DNA of 64,000 bases from Scleroderma bovista. Taxonomy: Eukaryota > Basidiomycota > Agaricomycetes > Boletales > Sclerodermataceae. This document shows, piece by piece, positions 20,715 to 32,663 of the stretch (position 1 is the stretch's first letter; each line of letters opens with the position of its first letter). The translations under genes were made by a program, and so were the position numbers. Location of the stretch: the NCBI GenBank assembly GCA_037178675.1, contig JAYMGJ010000203.1, forward strand, positions 31,424 to 95,423, in the 5' to 3' direction. Under the pieces are notes generated by a model. That model did not search any database. It saw nothing but the letters and a program-made list of their open reading frames with translations, and was not told the origin of the DNA.

Positions 20715-21710
20715 TTACGGCTCTATTATTCCCTTGTTGCTAGCCAGTAGCGACTGGGCGACCACTGCATGTATGTCTATACATCGATCTTGGCAAAGCT
20801 CCAAGCACTTCCAGTAAGGAGTTAGTTACGAGCACTCCAAATCACCACCGCATGATTCACCTTCGTCGAGTTCTCAGTGCTCATTCGCCCCGACTGAAAT
20901 ATACTTGTGATTGAAGAAAGCGCGGGCATGCAACCAAATACGACGGTTCCATCTGAAGCTGCTGCTTCTTTCTCTGATGGATCCAGGTATATTTTATTCC
21001 CACATACCGCCTATCAGAAATTGTGAGCATACAAAGGGAAGGTATTGCCCATCACTTACTGCTGAGCACGACGCGACAAGACCCAGCATCTCAATCCCGG
21101 CATCAGCCAGTGCGGTACTTGCTGCGATCGACCCAGAAGCTATACACCCTTCAATTCCGTCGTTTTCAATAATGCATATAAAGACGTCGATCGTTGACTT
21201 GGGGAAAAGCTCCAAGCAGACAGACGAAACGACTGCCTGATGGACTGCAATGGCAATAGATCGGTCCTCAGCATCCTTAGTAGAACAGTCGATTTAAGTC
21301 ACGAGTAGCACGAATAAATGGACTTGCACGAAGGGGCGCCCTCCTGCGGACACAGGAAAAAGGCGCAAACTTGACCTCTACATTTAACCGTCCCTTTTCG
21401 CTATAGGTCGTGGTCTTCGACTGCCGTGGCCCATACACTGCACAAGCAAGTTTTGTCCTCTCCGTTTCGATATACGCAGAACCATTTGCTTGGGTGATCA
21501 GTCCCGGCTGCAAGACTTCATAGATGGAGGGTAGATTCGTCAGTGAGAGGAAAATTAAGAGGTAGGATCCACACAGATGGGTCGTATGTCAGTCGCTCCG
21601 CGATCGCGCCTGGGCATGCGCGCGTCTTCCTGGTCTGCATCGTCAAATATCGGTGAATGCGAGTCTTCAGGCCCATTGATACGTCTTCGGTCAAAGGAGG
21701 TCTGTGCCAT
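20715..21710 (-). CDS. MTR3: Exosome complex subunit, RNase PH-like (MTR3/EXOSC6 type)
   Basis: It is a non-catalytic ring subunit of the RNA exosome, acting in nuclear and cytoplasmic RNA processing and decay. Exons 21710-21575, 21515-21328, 21275-21060, 21010-20861 and 20807-20715 join in frame to 260 residues. The RNase PH fold signature is clear: R-P-I-F-L-Q-P-G-L-I, then N-G-S-A-Y-I-E, C-A-V-Y-G-P-R-Q and the F-A-P-F-S strand, followed by A-L-A-D-A-G-I-E-M and a C-terminal helix. The Q-P-G-L and Y-G-P-R-Q pattern fits MTR3 better than RRP41 or RRP46, but the paralogue assignment is inferred. Intron 2 (21327-21276) uses GC-AG borders: with GC the frame is kept, while the nearby GT would break it. 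It is divergent from the unknown gene at 21995. Confidence 0.88.
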
Positions 21711-21994
21711 CCTTGTCCGTCAGATTTCAGTCTTCAATTCCCTTGCTTGATCGTCCGAGGACAGAAAATGTTTTCGGACGCTTACATAATGCTATGGTCG
21801 CGGGCCGGTCCGGGTCAGCTCGGATACCCGCAGGGGCAGATAGGGGTATGGAACCACTACAACGTTGAACCACACCAACTTGCAACGTAGCAGAATGACT
21901 AGTGTACGTCCTCGTACCATTGTATCTTTACTCATTCCTGACGGCATCTAAGCCATTTGTCCCAGCATCATTCACCTCGGTTTCTCCGACGTCG

Positions 21995-22691
21995 ATGCGA
22001 CGAGATGCCACCCAGCGACAACACAGTGCTCGCCCAGTTCATCTTCAGAGCAGCCTTGACGAGCACATGAGTCGTTTGTACCCCAACAATTGGCAGCCCA
22101 CGTCACAGGAGGCTATGAGGGCGGCATTGTATCTGCGGGGCGCCACTGATGACACGCTTCTCGAGCACCTTGACCGACTCAACAATGAGTGGGACAAAAT
22201 ATTTGCCCAGTACCCAAATGGAAAACTTCCTACACTTGGAGTGCGTACAGTATAATATTGTTGTCCACACAAATACTAATGATCTCCAGGAAAAACCACA
22301 GCTGGATGATCGTGATGTGCTGTATTGCAAAATCCCACACTCCACTCTCGCCATCCGCATCTGGGACGGCGGCATGGAGCAGTATGGACTGTATTGTATC
22401 GATTTCTTCGATGTTGTTAAACGCACCCCCGTGAACACCCCTGATGGTTACGTGATTTCGTATTATCTGGGCCAGGGCGTATCATTTTCAAACGAGCTTG
22501 TGTCCTGGGAGACAGGTGCAGGGATGGATAGAATTCCTGCAGGTACGGAGAAGTACAGCGCCGCGGAAGGATCGCGGCTTGTGCTTACGCGTCCTGGAAA
22601 AATGCCCTACTACTTCCAGATTCCCCGCAGATCCTCTACCACGCATGGAGGAGTGGTGTTTGTCCAACCTCAGGCCGGTGTTCCCTATTAG
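21995..22691 (+). CDS. Unknown small protein, two exons
   Basis: Exons 21995-22240 and 22290-22691 (49-bp intron, GTGCGT donor, phase 0) give 215 residues. Start chosen at the first ATG of the frame; another in-frame ATG lies at 22067. The first half is helical with charged residues (A-L-Y-L-R-G-A-T-D-D-T). The second half is rich in aromatic residues and beta-type pattern, with I-W-D-G-G-M and Y-L-G-Q-G. No membrane segment or signal peptide is seen. I do not recognise the family. The clean splice, balanced composition and lack of stop codons support a real gene. Confidence 0.65.
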
Positions 22692-23000
22692 CTTAGCATA
22701 TATTGTACTCCTGTTTGTCCCCATCCCTTGAATGTACGATGTTTCGATGCTGTAGTAATTTTTAGACTGAAATGGGGAAAAATGTCATCCAAAACACATG
22801 TGATCAGATCGAAAGTGACCTGCACCCATGGTTCGTATGTCGTTTTCTACTTCCACAAGTGCTGGTGCATGGGCTAACTGGCCCAAATGCAGAACCAATC
22901 GGACGAGGGAAAGCAAGTATCAATTACAATTGTTTCTAAAAAAAGCATAGTAACGGTGGTTTGATAAGTGGAGGTGTACACAGTAGAGGTCCAACCGCTC
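22692..23000. other. Convergent intergenic stretch
   Basis: 309 bp between the stop of the unknown plus-strand gene and the stop of KGD1. No gene is seen; it should contain both 3' ends. Confidence 0.5.
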
Positions 23001-26000
23001 TCATGCAAAGGCAGAATTGAGGAGTGACTCGATCTGTTTCTTGTGTTGGACCTGAGAAAAGTCAGTACAACGAATCTAGATGACAACACCCTACTCCTCA
23101 CCTTGCTGCCTGTCGCAACCGAGCTGGTCGGCTCACGGCCAGCATACAAGGGATATTTTCCGCGGTGGTATTGCGTCTCATTGGCAGCTGTCAAAATGCG
23201 GGACCCCACATACGTCCATGCACCGTTATTTAGAGGCTCCTCCTGTAAAGGCGTCAGCGCTGTCTAAAGAACTTGGATGCTGCGTGCTCTACCTGACACC
23301 ACAAGAGGTCAGCGTTGGGGTACTTGTCAAAGTGGGGAGTGATCTGAGGAATAGTTAGAAAATTCCACGCGACATACGATGAAACAGCGTACGAGATCGT
23401 ATGGGAACGGTGACAATTGTTCAAGGCGGCTGATCGCTACATCCTTAATTCCTCTCTGTTCGCGCTCTTGAAGAAGTGTGTAATATATCTGGCCTAGAAG
23501 ATGGATGAGTGTCAGGTAAACTGATTATATCCGCAACTACCTACCAGAGCACAGGATATGACGACGAATCTGCTCAGGAGCTACCAAGTTGTCAGGATGA
23601 GGCTCGGGCAGATACCGCTCAAAGTGGGTATCGCCGATCATTTCCGATAATTCGGAGCGTGCGCTCGGATGGCGCAACAAGGCTTTCGAGAAGAAGAGGA
23701 TGAGCTACGAGGTAAACACCTCAGTATAGGCACGCGACTGTAAACAGCGAGCGACATACTGGCTTTCTAAAGTCACGGTGTATTTGTCTTCGGAGAACGT
23801 GGAACTGCATACTAGATTATACACAGGTTCATCCCGTGGTCGCAAATGTACTCACGTAATTAGCGGGTGTACTAAGACCACCATTAGCTACAGCAGATGT
23901 CAAAAGTGCGAAAAAGCGTACGTTGGATAAACGACTTGCATGTTACAATCTTGGTGTTGGCGTTCAATCTTCTTCGCCGAAGGGAAAGCATGCGGATGGT
24001 CGTCGCAGAGTTGCAAGAAACGCTCGAGCCTTCCACTCGAATGCTCTGGACCTTGACCATCGTAGCCATGGGGCAAATTCACTACCAAGCCAGTACGCTG
24101 CAGCCACTTGCGTTCCCCAGATGCGATGAACTGGTCAATAATGCACTGGGCATTGTTGGCAAAGTCGCCGAACTGGGCTTCCCAGATAGTGAGGAAGTTG
24201 GGCGATACGAGGGAGTACCCGAGTTCGAAGCCCAGCGTGCCATACTCCGAGAGTGAGGAGTTACATACTATGAAACGCGCCTGGTTCGAGTCGATGTTAT
24301 CAAGGGGAATATGCTTCTGTTCGTTGACTTGGTCGTGAATGATAGCGTGGCGCTGGGAAAAGGTACCGCGCTCAACGTCCTGACCCGAGAGACGCACGTG
24401 GACCTTTTCGAGCGCAAGAGATCCAAAGGCAAGTGCTTCTGCGGTCGACCAGTCGATGTTGTGGCCCTCTTCGACAGTTTTACCGCGCGTGGCAAGGATA
24501 CGGGCGAGATTGCGATGGGGGGTGAAGCCGGCTGGGTACTGCGATATGGCTCTCCCGATCCGCTTAAGGGTCTCCCCATCGGATCCGGTTTGCCGCGTGG
24601 GGAGCGTCTGTTCTGCGAGCTGACGGGGCGTCGGGAATCCTGGCCACGACGCAGAGAGCCATTCCTTACTCGAAGGAACATAGTCCTTGGCGGCACTGGC
24701 GGCCTTTTCGAGCATACCCCACACCCACTTCTTGTGTTCCTCAATATCCTTTTCCGTGAAAGTGCCCCTGGAAACGAGGAACTTCGAGTATTGCGTCAAT
24801 GGCGTGGGTTGCTTCTCGATCGCTTTATACATGCGGGGCTGGGTGAAGCTGGGCTGGTCGGTTTCGTTGTGCCCATAACGACGATAGCAGACAATATCGA
24901 CAACGACGTCGCGTTTGTACTTCGCACGATAATCAGCGGCAAGCTGGCACACGAAGTTGACGGCCTCTACGTTGTCGCCGTTGACGTGGAAGATAGGTGC
25001 GTCGATAGCCTTAGCAATGTCGGATGGGTAGGGGGTAGAACGAGCAAAGCGCGGATCGGTGGTGAAACCAATCTGGTTGTTGACAATGAGATGGATGGTG
25101 CCTCCTGTGCCGTAGCTGGGGAGGTTGTGGAAGCCCATGGTCTCGTATACGACACCCTGGCCAGCAAAGGCAGCATCGCCGTGAAGCAGTACGCCCATGG
25201 CAGTATTGTGCGTCTTTTCGTCCCCTTCGAGATTCTGGATGGCGTAAGTCTTTCCGAGCACGATGGGATCTTCCGCTTCGAGGTGGGAAGGATTGGCAAC
25301 CAGCGACAAAGAAACCTTCTTTCCAGATGGCGTGGGTCGTACGTAGTTGGCGCCAAGGTGATACTTGACGTCACCAGCAGGGAAGTCTTCCTCGGCAGAG
25401 CCAGAGAACTCATTCAGGATGGCTTCGACGGGCTTGCGAATGACGTTTGCGAGGACGTTTAGACGGCCACGGTGAGGCATGCCGAGGGTGACATGTTTGA
25501 CGCCGTGATCGACCGATCTGTCGATGAGCGCCTTCATCCCTGGAATGAGTGCTTCACAGCCTTCGAGACCGAAGCGTTTCTCATTGGGGTATTTGCTAGC
25601 GATGAATTTCTCGAACGATTCGGACCAGATGAGACGGTCTAGAATCATGCGTTTCTCTTCCAGTGTATAGTTCCATGGTTTAGGGATTTCAATGCGTTCT
25701 CTAATCCAGTCGCATTGCTCCTTGTCTGGGATATGGACGTACTGGATGCCAACAGCACCGCCTGTTCATTATCTGTAGATATAGCTGCACATTCAACAAG
25801 ATGGAACATACAATAGATGCGCTTCAGCGTTTTGATTATTTCTCCAAGTGTCATTGATTTGCGGTCCTCGGTTGCAAAGTGAGGGAGGATACCAGGGCTG
25901 AGAGCGATTTGCTTGTCAAGATCACGTTGATTGAATCCATAATGACTGATTTCTAACTCTGGAGGACGGACGTCGGCGAGATCAGCGTCTAAGATGCCCA

Positions 26001-26459
26001 GTGGGTCTAATTCAGCACAATGGTGTCCGCGAACTTGGTAAGCGCGGACCAGTAGTTGGACCTATGCGGAAGTCAGCAGGGCTGTTTTAAGATATATGGT
26101 CATTGAGTGACCTTGAGATGGTCGTCTAATTCCGCTCCGCCAGCTGGATAAAGCGCTGGTGCACCGTCCGTAGGCCGAACGACGAGACTGGGAGGTGGTT
26201 GAAATGCTTTGGCGCTTGGGACGCCACGGTCCATTGCAGAAAAGTAGGCATTCCAAGAAGCATGGACGGAACGGGGATCTTGTTTCCAATGTCTATACAT
26301 TTCCTCTGCATAAGATGCATTGGTACCATTCGCAAACGGGTCGTTTGGCGAAGGCGTCGCTGGGGTTGCGAGTGTTCGTCGCAGATGCACCGCGGCACTT
26401 CCAGCAATGGAAGACCGCAGGGAATGGGGGAAGCGGCTCACGACTCGCCGTGAAAGCAT
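23001..26459 (-). CDS. KGD1: 2-oxoglutarate dehydrogenase E1 component, mitochondrial
   Basis: It is the thiamine-diphosphate-dependent decarboxylase of the 2-oxoglutarate dehydrogenase complex (TCA cycle, mitochondrial matrix). Ten exons (26459-26112, 26061-25812, 25761-23922, 23871-23856, 23804-23760, 23704-23545, 23493-23393, 23343-23293, 23242-23102, 23051-23001) give exactly 1000 residues, close to yeast Kgd1. The first 35 residues are Arg/Ser/Ala-rich without acids, a matrix-targeting presequence. Conserved blocks include [36 protein letters not shown] (ThDP/Mg site), R-Y-G-H-N-E-T-D and [14 protein letters not shown]. One exon is only 16 nt. A long antisense open frame (24311-25462) is a codon-use shadow of this gene. 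Confidence 0.97.
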
Positions 26460-26731
26460 TGCAGACAAGAAAGACAGCGGACAATGTCGGCGACGGACAA
26501 GAGGAAGATGGATTACGTCAGCGCCCACAGTATTCCGCTCCGTGCCACCGGAGGGAGGGAGTAGCAGGCTGGTCATAGGTGGCCATAAGATATGCAAATA
26601 CACCAGACAAAATCTAGTATTGGCTACACTCCGCGAGTTGACCATAAGATGTCTCAGGACATAACAAACGAAAGCAAAGAGCGTTCCGGGGCATGCAACC
26701 AACTACACCGACACCAGGTGCCACAATGTCC

Positions 26732-28387
26732 TCATGACTTCATCAGCCAAGGCTTGTTTACGATTGTCCAGTCGTCTATGAGCTTCCAAAAGTGGGCGAC
26801 GACGGACTTGTCAATGTGTCGCCGGTGTGGGTCAATCTGATACAGACATTGATATACGGTCAGAACATCGCAAGCGGACACAAAACGTACCCTGAGTTCC
26901 GTTACGTTCCAGTCTTTTATCTTTGTGTTTGGAGGGTCATTGGACCATGTCACGTAGATGCCCTTCACTGGAGTTACCGTGTAGCTTGTATCAGGAGTGA
27001 ACAGAGAGGTGACCCAACGCACCGTGATGAAACAACGTCCTTGGATCACTCCACTTGTACGGTCTGAACTGCCACGCCTGGCCAGTCGTCATCACGCACA
27101 CAACACGCTCCCACGCATCCGCACCAAACTTTTGTAATGCATCTGTGCTGTCGACTACAAAGTATCGCTGAAGGGCACCAAGTCCACTTGACGATCCCGG
27201 TGTGGACGCAGCTCCTGATGCTGTAGGAGGAGCCCGCCGTCGATCTATGTGCAGGACATCTTCAGCGCGGGGATTTCCTGCTGTTGCAGCACGTTCGCGG
27301 GCGGCTGATGAAGTCTCGAACCTGTGGGGTGTATGTGCGTGATGGGCAAGATCTGTATGAAAAAAAAAAAAACAACTTACACAGATTCTTGGAGGAAACG
27401 CTTGACATTGTACATTGTTATGAGGGCAGTAGGAGAGGAAGATATCATAATGATAGGGAACAAATTCTCTAACAGCGGCGTTGGAGACGCGATCGAGTGT
27501 GGTCAAGGATAATTGTGGATACTCACTGACTTTGCGGGCCTGCATCGGTGGTCCCGCAGATGGAGCTGGCACGGAAGGCGCCCCAGGCTTGCTGTCCCTC
27601 GACTTCTTAAGTCTCTCGGAAAAACTGGCATGCAGAGCTGAAAAGTTCTGCAGAATTACCCGTGCAACATTCCTTGAAGCTCAGTCAGGGTGAGAAGTAC
27701 AAACGACGCACGTTCGGCTTTATACCCCTCAACACCGTATTTCTGTCTCTTAGCTCAACTTCATTCGCCTTGATGCGCTTAACAACGCCTGCATCTTGTA
27801 CATCCGCAACATAGGGTCGTTTTGAAGGAGAGACGGCTTCTGGGATATATGGGTGTGCGGCCCGTTTGGGCGTCGTCGATGGTGTGGCGATAGCAACACT
27901 TGAATGAGGAGGAGTACCTGGCGGAGTGGTTGATTCTGTGGGAGAACATGCAATTATTCATGCGCATACACAAGACAGTGTGTATTCCAAACGCACCAGT
28001 CATCAGTGGCTTTATTCGACCCAGATCACCCACCTCGCCTTCCAACCACTCCACTACATTCTTTCTCTCAGTAACGCTCACGAAACCAACAGCCAGACCC
28101 ATTTCCCTCGCTTGCTTCATGTATTCGGCGCCCGGTGCATCGCGGAGAAGCCAGGCGAGATATATCGCTTCTAGAGTATAAAAGTCGGTAGACAAAGCTG
28201 CATGTGATACGCCTGGTTTCGTGTACCGTGTCAATGTTGATTTTGGAAGGGTGGTTGAGCCAAATGAGATGTGCGTTGCGCTGGGAAGGGTCGAAGTAGG
28301 TTCGCTGTTGTCGAGATAAGTGATGGGTGTCTTCGACTTAATGGCTTGTCTGAGGACAAGTAAAGGGTCGCTGGTCGTCGAGCTCAT
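26732..28387 (-). CDS. CDC73: Paf1 complex subunit CDC73 (parafibromin homologue)
   Basis: This RNA polymerase II accessory factor acts in elongation and histone modification. Exons 28387-27997, 27935-27712, 27647-27527, 27468-27381, 27321-27023, 26967-26891 and 26836-26732 give 434 residues. The N-terminal CDC73 domain starts D-P-L-L-V-L-R-Q and contains the Y-T-L-E-A-I-Y-L segment. The C terminus is the Ras-like CDC73 domain (T-G-Q-A-W-Q-F, K-G-I-Y-V-T-W, D-P-H-R-R-H-I-D-K, closing W-L-M). The 3' site after exon 3 is slightly ambiguous: a GTGAGT donor with a ..GTTAG acceptor is preferred over GTCAGT. Introns 1, 2 and 5 have GTGCGT donors. It lies 272 bp upstream of KGD1 on the same strand. 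Confidence 0.93.
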
Positions 28388-30363
28388 TGTCGAGTTGGAA
28401 GCGATGCTCACTTGGTGTGGAGGGAACTCCAATACAACAACAGAAACAAACAGTCCGGGACGTCCCAAAGGTCTCAGATCTCTGGTCCACGGTGAACGTA
28501 CATACATACACCGCCCTCTGGGCACTCCTGGAACGTTATTTACACATGGACTCATATTTATCGAAATGCAATGTCATCGCTCCTAAAGTCCATGTATATA
28601 TATAACGGCCCAGTTGAATGTTACAAGTAGCTGATGCCGTAGCTCCCGGAATCGATTGTTTGTTTTTTCCGGGTAAATAACATCTGATCAAGCATTTCCA
28701 GGAGCTGCAGAGCATCAGTGTGAGGGCAGAGATTGAGAGACAGTGACTTACCTGTGTCATTTGGGTCACCCACCAGTCCTCCAGAGTCTCCCTACAAGGA
28801 CTTTGGACCTAAACTTCACCGAGGGAGAATTGAAGTCGATGCTGCAAAGGTCAGTCGGACTTACCGAGCGCAGTAACAACCAGTCTTGAGTGCGCTGAGT
28901 GAGCTAAGTACCACAGGTACATAGGCAAATACGATAACGGGTACACAGGTACCCACGAAATGTGGCACCCGTTACCCATACCATACCTTCACTCAAGCTA
29001 GTGAGTGTTACCATCTAGGCTAGGGTCTATGTTCGGATCCAAAGGCTCGCCTTTCTTGTGCTTGTCGGGATGGGGTGAAAGGGCCGTGCTAACAGATTAC
29101 GAGCGCTCTCGAGTCTTCGAATTTGCCCTTGGCAAGGTTTCTGGGAACGACATATCACCTTCTTCTTTCACGCCCATTGTCTCAGCTGCTGGATCCCTGA
29201 GCCTATCTGACCAATGTAAGTAGAATGTTGACATGAGCATGTCAGTCTTCCAGTCATTGCACACGGTGGTCAGCATTCGTCGTCATCGTCGTCGAGCCAC
29301 CGTGAAGGTGGCGAGGGTGGTGGCGAGACGGTGTGGTGGCGGCAGTTGGCGTCACCTGGACGCACGGTGATGGCCGCCGTTATGGTCGACGCGGTGGTGG
29401 TGGTGGTGGTGCTCGGGGTGGTCGAGGTGACGGCTGGCATCACCAGTGGCGGTGGTTGAGGCGGTTAGCGTCACCGCCGTTCGCGGTGGTGGTGGTCAAG
29501 GTGACCACCATGGTCGAGTTGGTAGTGGTAATCCACTGGTGAGAGTGGGTGTTGTCAGGGTTCGCGCGCTGAATGTGCCAGAGGGCGTGCAGGTCGAGCA
29601 TATATCTAGATGTGTCAAGCACACTTGCAAACACGGAAACACCTACCAATGAACCAACCGGATGCAACAGAGATGCCACGGTGCATATGAGCATGTTAGA
29701 AGATGGAGGGTGAATGGATGAGACCCACAGCACCAGAGACTGCACACACAAGTGGAATGAGTGGACGGACGTGCCAAGCCTGTTGAACAACACGAGAATG
29801 GCCAGAAAATGCTGAATGGTATTCAAACCAAATGACTCACGAGTTGCAGTCATTGTCACCGTGCAGTGCTGGTGATTGTGCTGGTTGTCAGTGGTCGTAG
29901 TCCTCATTATTGAGGCGGTGGTGATGGTCACGCTGGTGGGACTGTCGTCGTCGTCATCATGGGGTTGACTGGGTGCGCATTCATGGTGTTGTTGGCTAGG
30001 TTGTCAGTCGTATGTCTGTATGTCTGGCTCTGCGCTCACTCATGCTGGTTTGGAGGGCATTCACGGGTGAGGCTAGGACCGCACTCGTGTCCCGACTGAC
30101 CGGGTGTTGCGCTGGGACCACGATCCGTGGCTTAGAGTCCTCGAGTGAATGACATTGAGTTGTTTTATGACCATTAGCATAACGCCGAGAGGAGTGAGAG
30201 GATTTACAGAATGCGATACGTCGAGAATTACGAATACACGATCCCCTAACAGACCGGTCCACACGGATGGAGTTGACGAAGTGCTTGATAGACCTGGAAC
30301 GCTTGCAGCGTCCAGGAATATAATACAAAAATGGCAGCTAAAATATGGTTAGGACGCGTTCAG
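28388..30363. other. 2-kb stretch without a convincing gene
   Basis: At 28570-28830 the minus strand could encode short exons reading E-T-L-E-D-W-W-V-T-Q-M-T-Q then L-L-E-M-L-D-Q-M-L-F-T-R-K-K after removal of a 50-bp intron, but no upstream start can be fixed. From 29270 to 29530 the plus strand is a GGT/GTC-rich low-complexity tract, with a second weaker one at 29850-29960. The remaining open frames (for example 30149-30352) look random. Confidence 0.5.
29265..29535 (+). repeat. GGT/GTC-rich low-complexity tract
   Basis: Degenerate trinucleotide-type sequence rich in GGTGGTGGC, GAGGTGACGGC and GTCACC words, with an uninterrupted (GGT)6 run at about 29393-29411. No frame gives a plausible globular protein. 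It may be a decayed minisatellite and could fold into G-rich structures; the function is unknown. Confidence 0.6.
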
Positions 30364-31585
30364 TCATATACTCTGCGCGGCCGAGGTTTCTTCCTCCAAT
30401 CGTCGTCGCTTCCTCTCCAAGTACCGCGACCTTGCGTCCTGAATGTCGGTATCCGTATTTCGCTTTTGAGCTATCCGTTGCATAGCTTCGGCCCCTTCCC
30501 TCTCTTTCAACATACGTTCGCGTTCTTCTTCCATCTGTCTTCGTACCTCCCTTGCTCTCCGCTCGTTGATGTCTTTTTTACTCGCAAAGAGACCAACCGC
30601 CCTATGGGCAGATTCGGCGGGGTTATTTGGAGTTGTTGTAATAAAACCTTGTTGTAACCCCAGACGTCGGGTATTCGGCGCTGCAAGATTGAGGCCGGCA
30701 GAAAGTAATTCACGCTTGTCGACGATTTGGTTATCGTCATTGAGTTCAACATCCTTCCCCCGGTCTTGTGCTAGTCGGGCCAGCTCGAGGTCTGACTTCA
30801 CCGCCATGTCCGGGGGCTTGGAAATCGTCAGATTCAAATTTGAACGTGGACCTTGGGGGCCAACGATGGGTTTGGGTGCAGATGCGGCCGCCATGGTCTC
30901 TTCATGTTGTTTCTCGGCGTCTTCAAGAAGAATGCGGTAAAAATGGGCCATGCCCGTCGTAGATCCTTTCTTTTTCTTTTTCTCCGCCTCTATGGTTAAA
31001 TTTAATTTAGTTTCTCAAAGCTAAAGGCGGACATACCTTCACTTTTCTTTTCTTCTTCTTCCGCCCTTCTAATTTCTGCAACCTGGTCCTTGTAGGCTTG
31101 TGTGACGAACGCTTCTTTGTCCGCGAATTGATCACCTTCCATTTCGCGTTCGTGCTGTAGCATCTTTTCCTCAGCTCTGAGGCGGTCTAGCCTACGTGTT
31201 GCGGCAGACGATAAAAGGGCTTCTATGTATTTGGGCTAGATAAGAGATCGATTAACAAAGTTTTCGAAGATGAGACAGGAATCGCACTCACTTTACGGAG
31301 TTTCGTATCCACTTCCTTTGCTTCTTTCTGCTTATGCTTCACATCTTGCATCCTGTCCCATACCTCGTCATACTGGTACACCGTCGGGTCGACTTTGAGC
31401 TCCTGGTCAACACGCTTCTTTGTCGCTTTGGAAGTCTGAGCGAGTAAATTATTCGCGGCGACATGTTCGTTGTCCGACGTCGTCTTCACGGCATCTGCAT
31501 CATCCAGTGACGCAAACGCCGTGGGTGGTTTGAAGGACGGAACAGGCTTTGCGCTCTTGTTGGCGAGAGAGAAGGACAACTTCAT
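30364..31585 (-). CDS. NSRP1: NSRP1/CCDC55-like coiled-coil splicing-regulator protein
   Basis: It is a nuclear speckle splicing regulatory protein family member; its role in alternative splicing is known mainly from animals. Exons 31585-31292, 31235-31037 and 30989-30364 give 372 residues. The conserved N-terminal domain is visible: D-P-T-V-Y-Q-Y-D-E-V-W-D, then P-K-Y-I-E-A-L-L-S-S-A-A-x-R and the A-H-F-Y-R-I-L-L-E-D segment. Between and after these the protein is highly charged and coiled-coil, rich in E-E-E-K-K and R-R-R runs, ending in a basic tail. Introns are 56 and 47 bp. It lies 3' to MED21 on the same strand, 238 bp apart. Confidence 0.85.
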
Positions 31586-31823
31586 ACTCGATAGGTGTGT
31601 AGTGCTGTACTTACGTAAGTCATTAGTAGAGCGTCGGAGTCCATGTCGAGCCCTGGTAGGCGTCCCAAGTTTTAAAGATGTGTACATTGCATGTGCAGAT
31701 CTACCATATAATGTAATGGTCATGATTCGGGTTTTCGGGCCCTCCTCACATGTCTACCTACTGTATAGTTGCATTCTGCGAAGTCAAGCAAGGTTTCTGC
31801 CGAGGCAGTGGGCAGCGGCACTT

Positions 31824-32473
31824 TCATCTGCATTCAACATCGGCACTATCGAGCATGGTGCGCAAGAGTTCTGAAAACTGGTTGTGCAGATTCTCTGGTG
31901 CGGTGCGATGGTCTCAGCGAAAAATGACAACAGACAGGAGGACGTACTTGCACGGTCAACTGCCTGTGTGTATTCTTGGTTCGCTTCTGTGATCCCATTT
32001 TCCAATGCCTGAAGACGATTCGCCTGAAGAGGTGAAAGCCACGAAGTTAAATATGTCGCCACACACTCAAGGGTACACGGCGGTACCTGCTGCTCCTCCG
32101 GCTCCGGGACTGGCAGGGATTGGATCAGGACCTCAATCTGCTTTGCCTTCATGATGAGATCGTCCACTAGTTCCTTCTTGTTTGCTTGTGCATTGTCAAT
32201 ATCGAGCGGCGGGAAAACGAGCCGTGAGCACCTTCGAAGACATCTGGTGGGTCGAACTTGTCTGGGTTTCGCTGTTTAGTAATCGGTATCTGTTCGCTGA
32301 CTTGAAGAAAAGTGGACCGGGTGGTGAGGTAGGCGATGCTACTGGACATAATCACGAGCAGCTGGGGTCCCGTCAGCCCCTAGTACGTGAACAGAGTAAA
32401 TACTAAAACCCACCCTTTGTATTTCATCTTGTAGCTGGGTTATGCGATCCATATGCGAGAGATCCTGCAGCAT
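31824..32473 (-). CDS. MED21: Mediator complex subunit 21
   Basis: It is a middle-module subunit of Mediator, pairing with MED7 and contacting RNA polymerase II. Exons 32473-32414, 32361-32232, 32184-32087, 32023-31948 and 31894-31824 give 144 residues, the normal size. The start reads M-D-R-I-T-Q-L-Q-D-E-I-Q after a possible seven-residue extension; the in-frame ATG at 32452 is an alternative start. The K-E-L-V-D-D-L-I-M-K-A-K-Q-I-E-x-L-I-x-S-L-P motif and the long C-terminal helix are diagnostic. Divergent from the NMNAT gene with a 190-bp shared promoter region. Confidence 0.92.
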
Positions 32474-32663
32474 TGGCGCTGCCTATGGAGCAGGCCGTCC
32501 TTAAGCTGGTGACTTAGTAAGGTCATCTACCTGCACGAGAAAAAGACAAACAAACCGGTTAAGGCAAATTTTTATTTTTGCACCGACCAGCTGCCGGGAG
32601 CGCCGTTGGCAGCCGCCAGCGCCAGCGAATTTCGTTGCTTCTCACCACGCCACTTGCTGTGCC

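Noticed and set aside
24311..25462. Open frame of 383 codons on the plus strand
   Set aside because: It is fully antisense to the large KGD1 exon, which has strong homology; the frame stays open only because of the codon bias of KGD1.
29996..30352. Opposed open frames of 67-110 codons before the NSRP1-like gene
   Set aside because: They lie on both strands at once, have no motif and sit in a gene-poor stretch.
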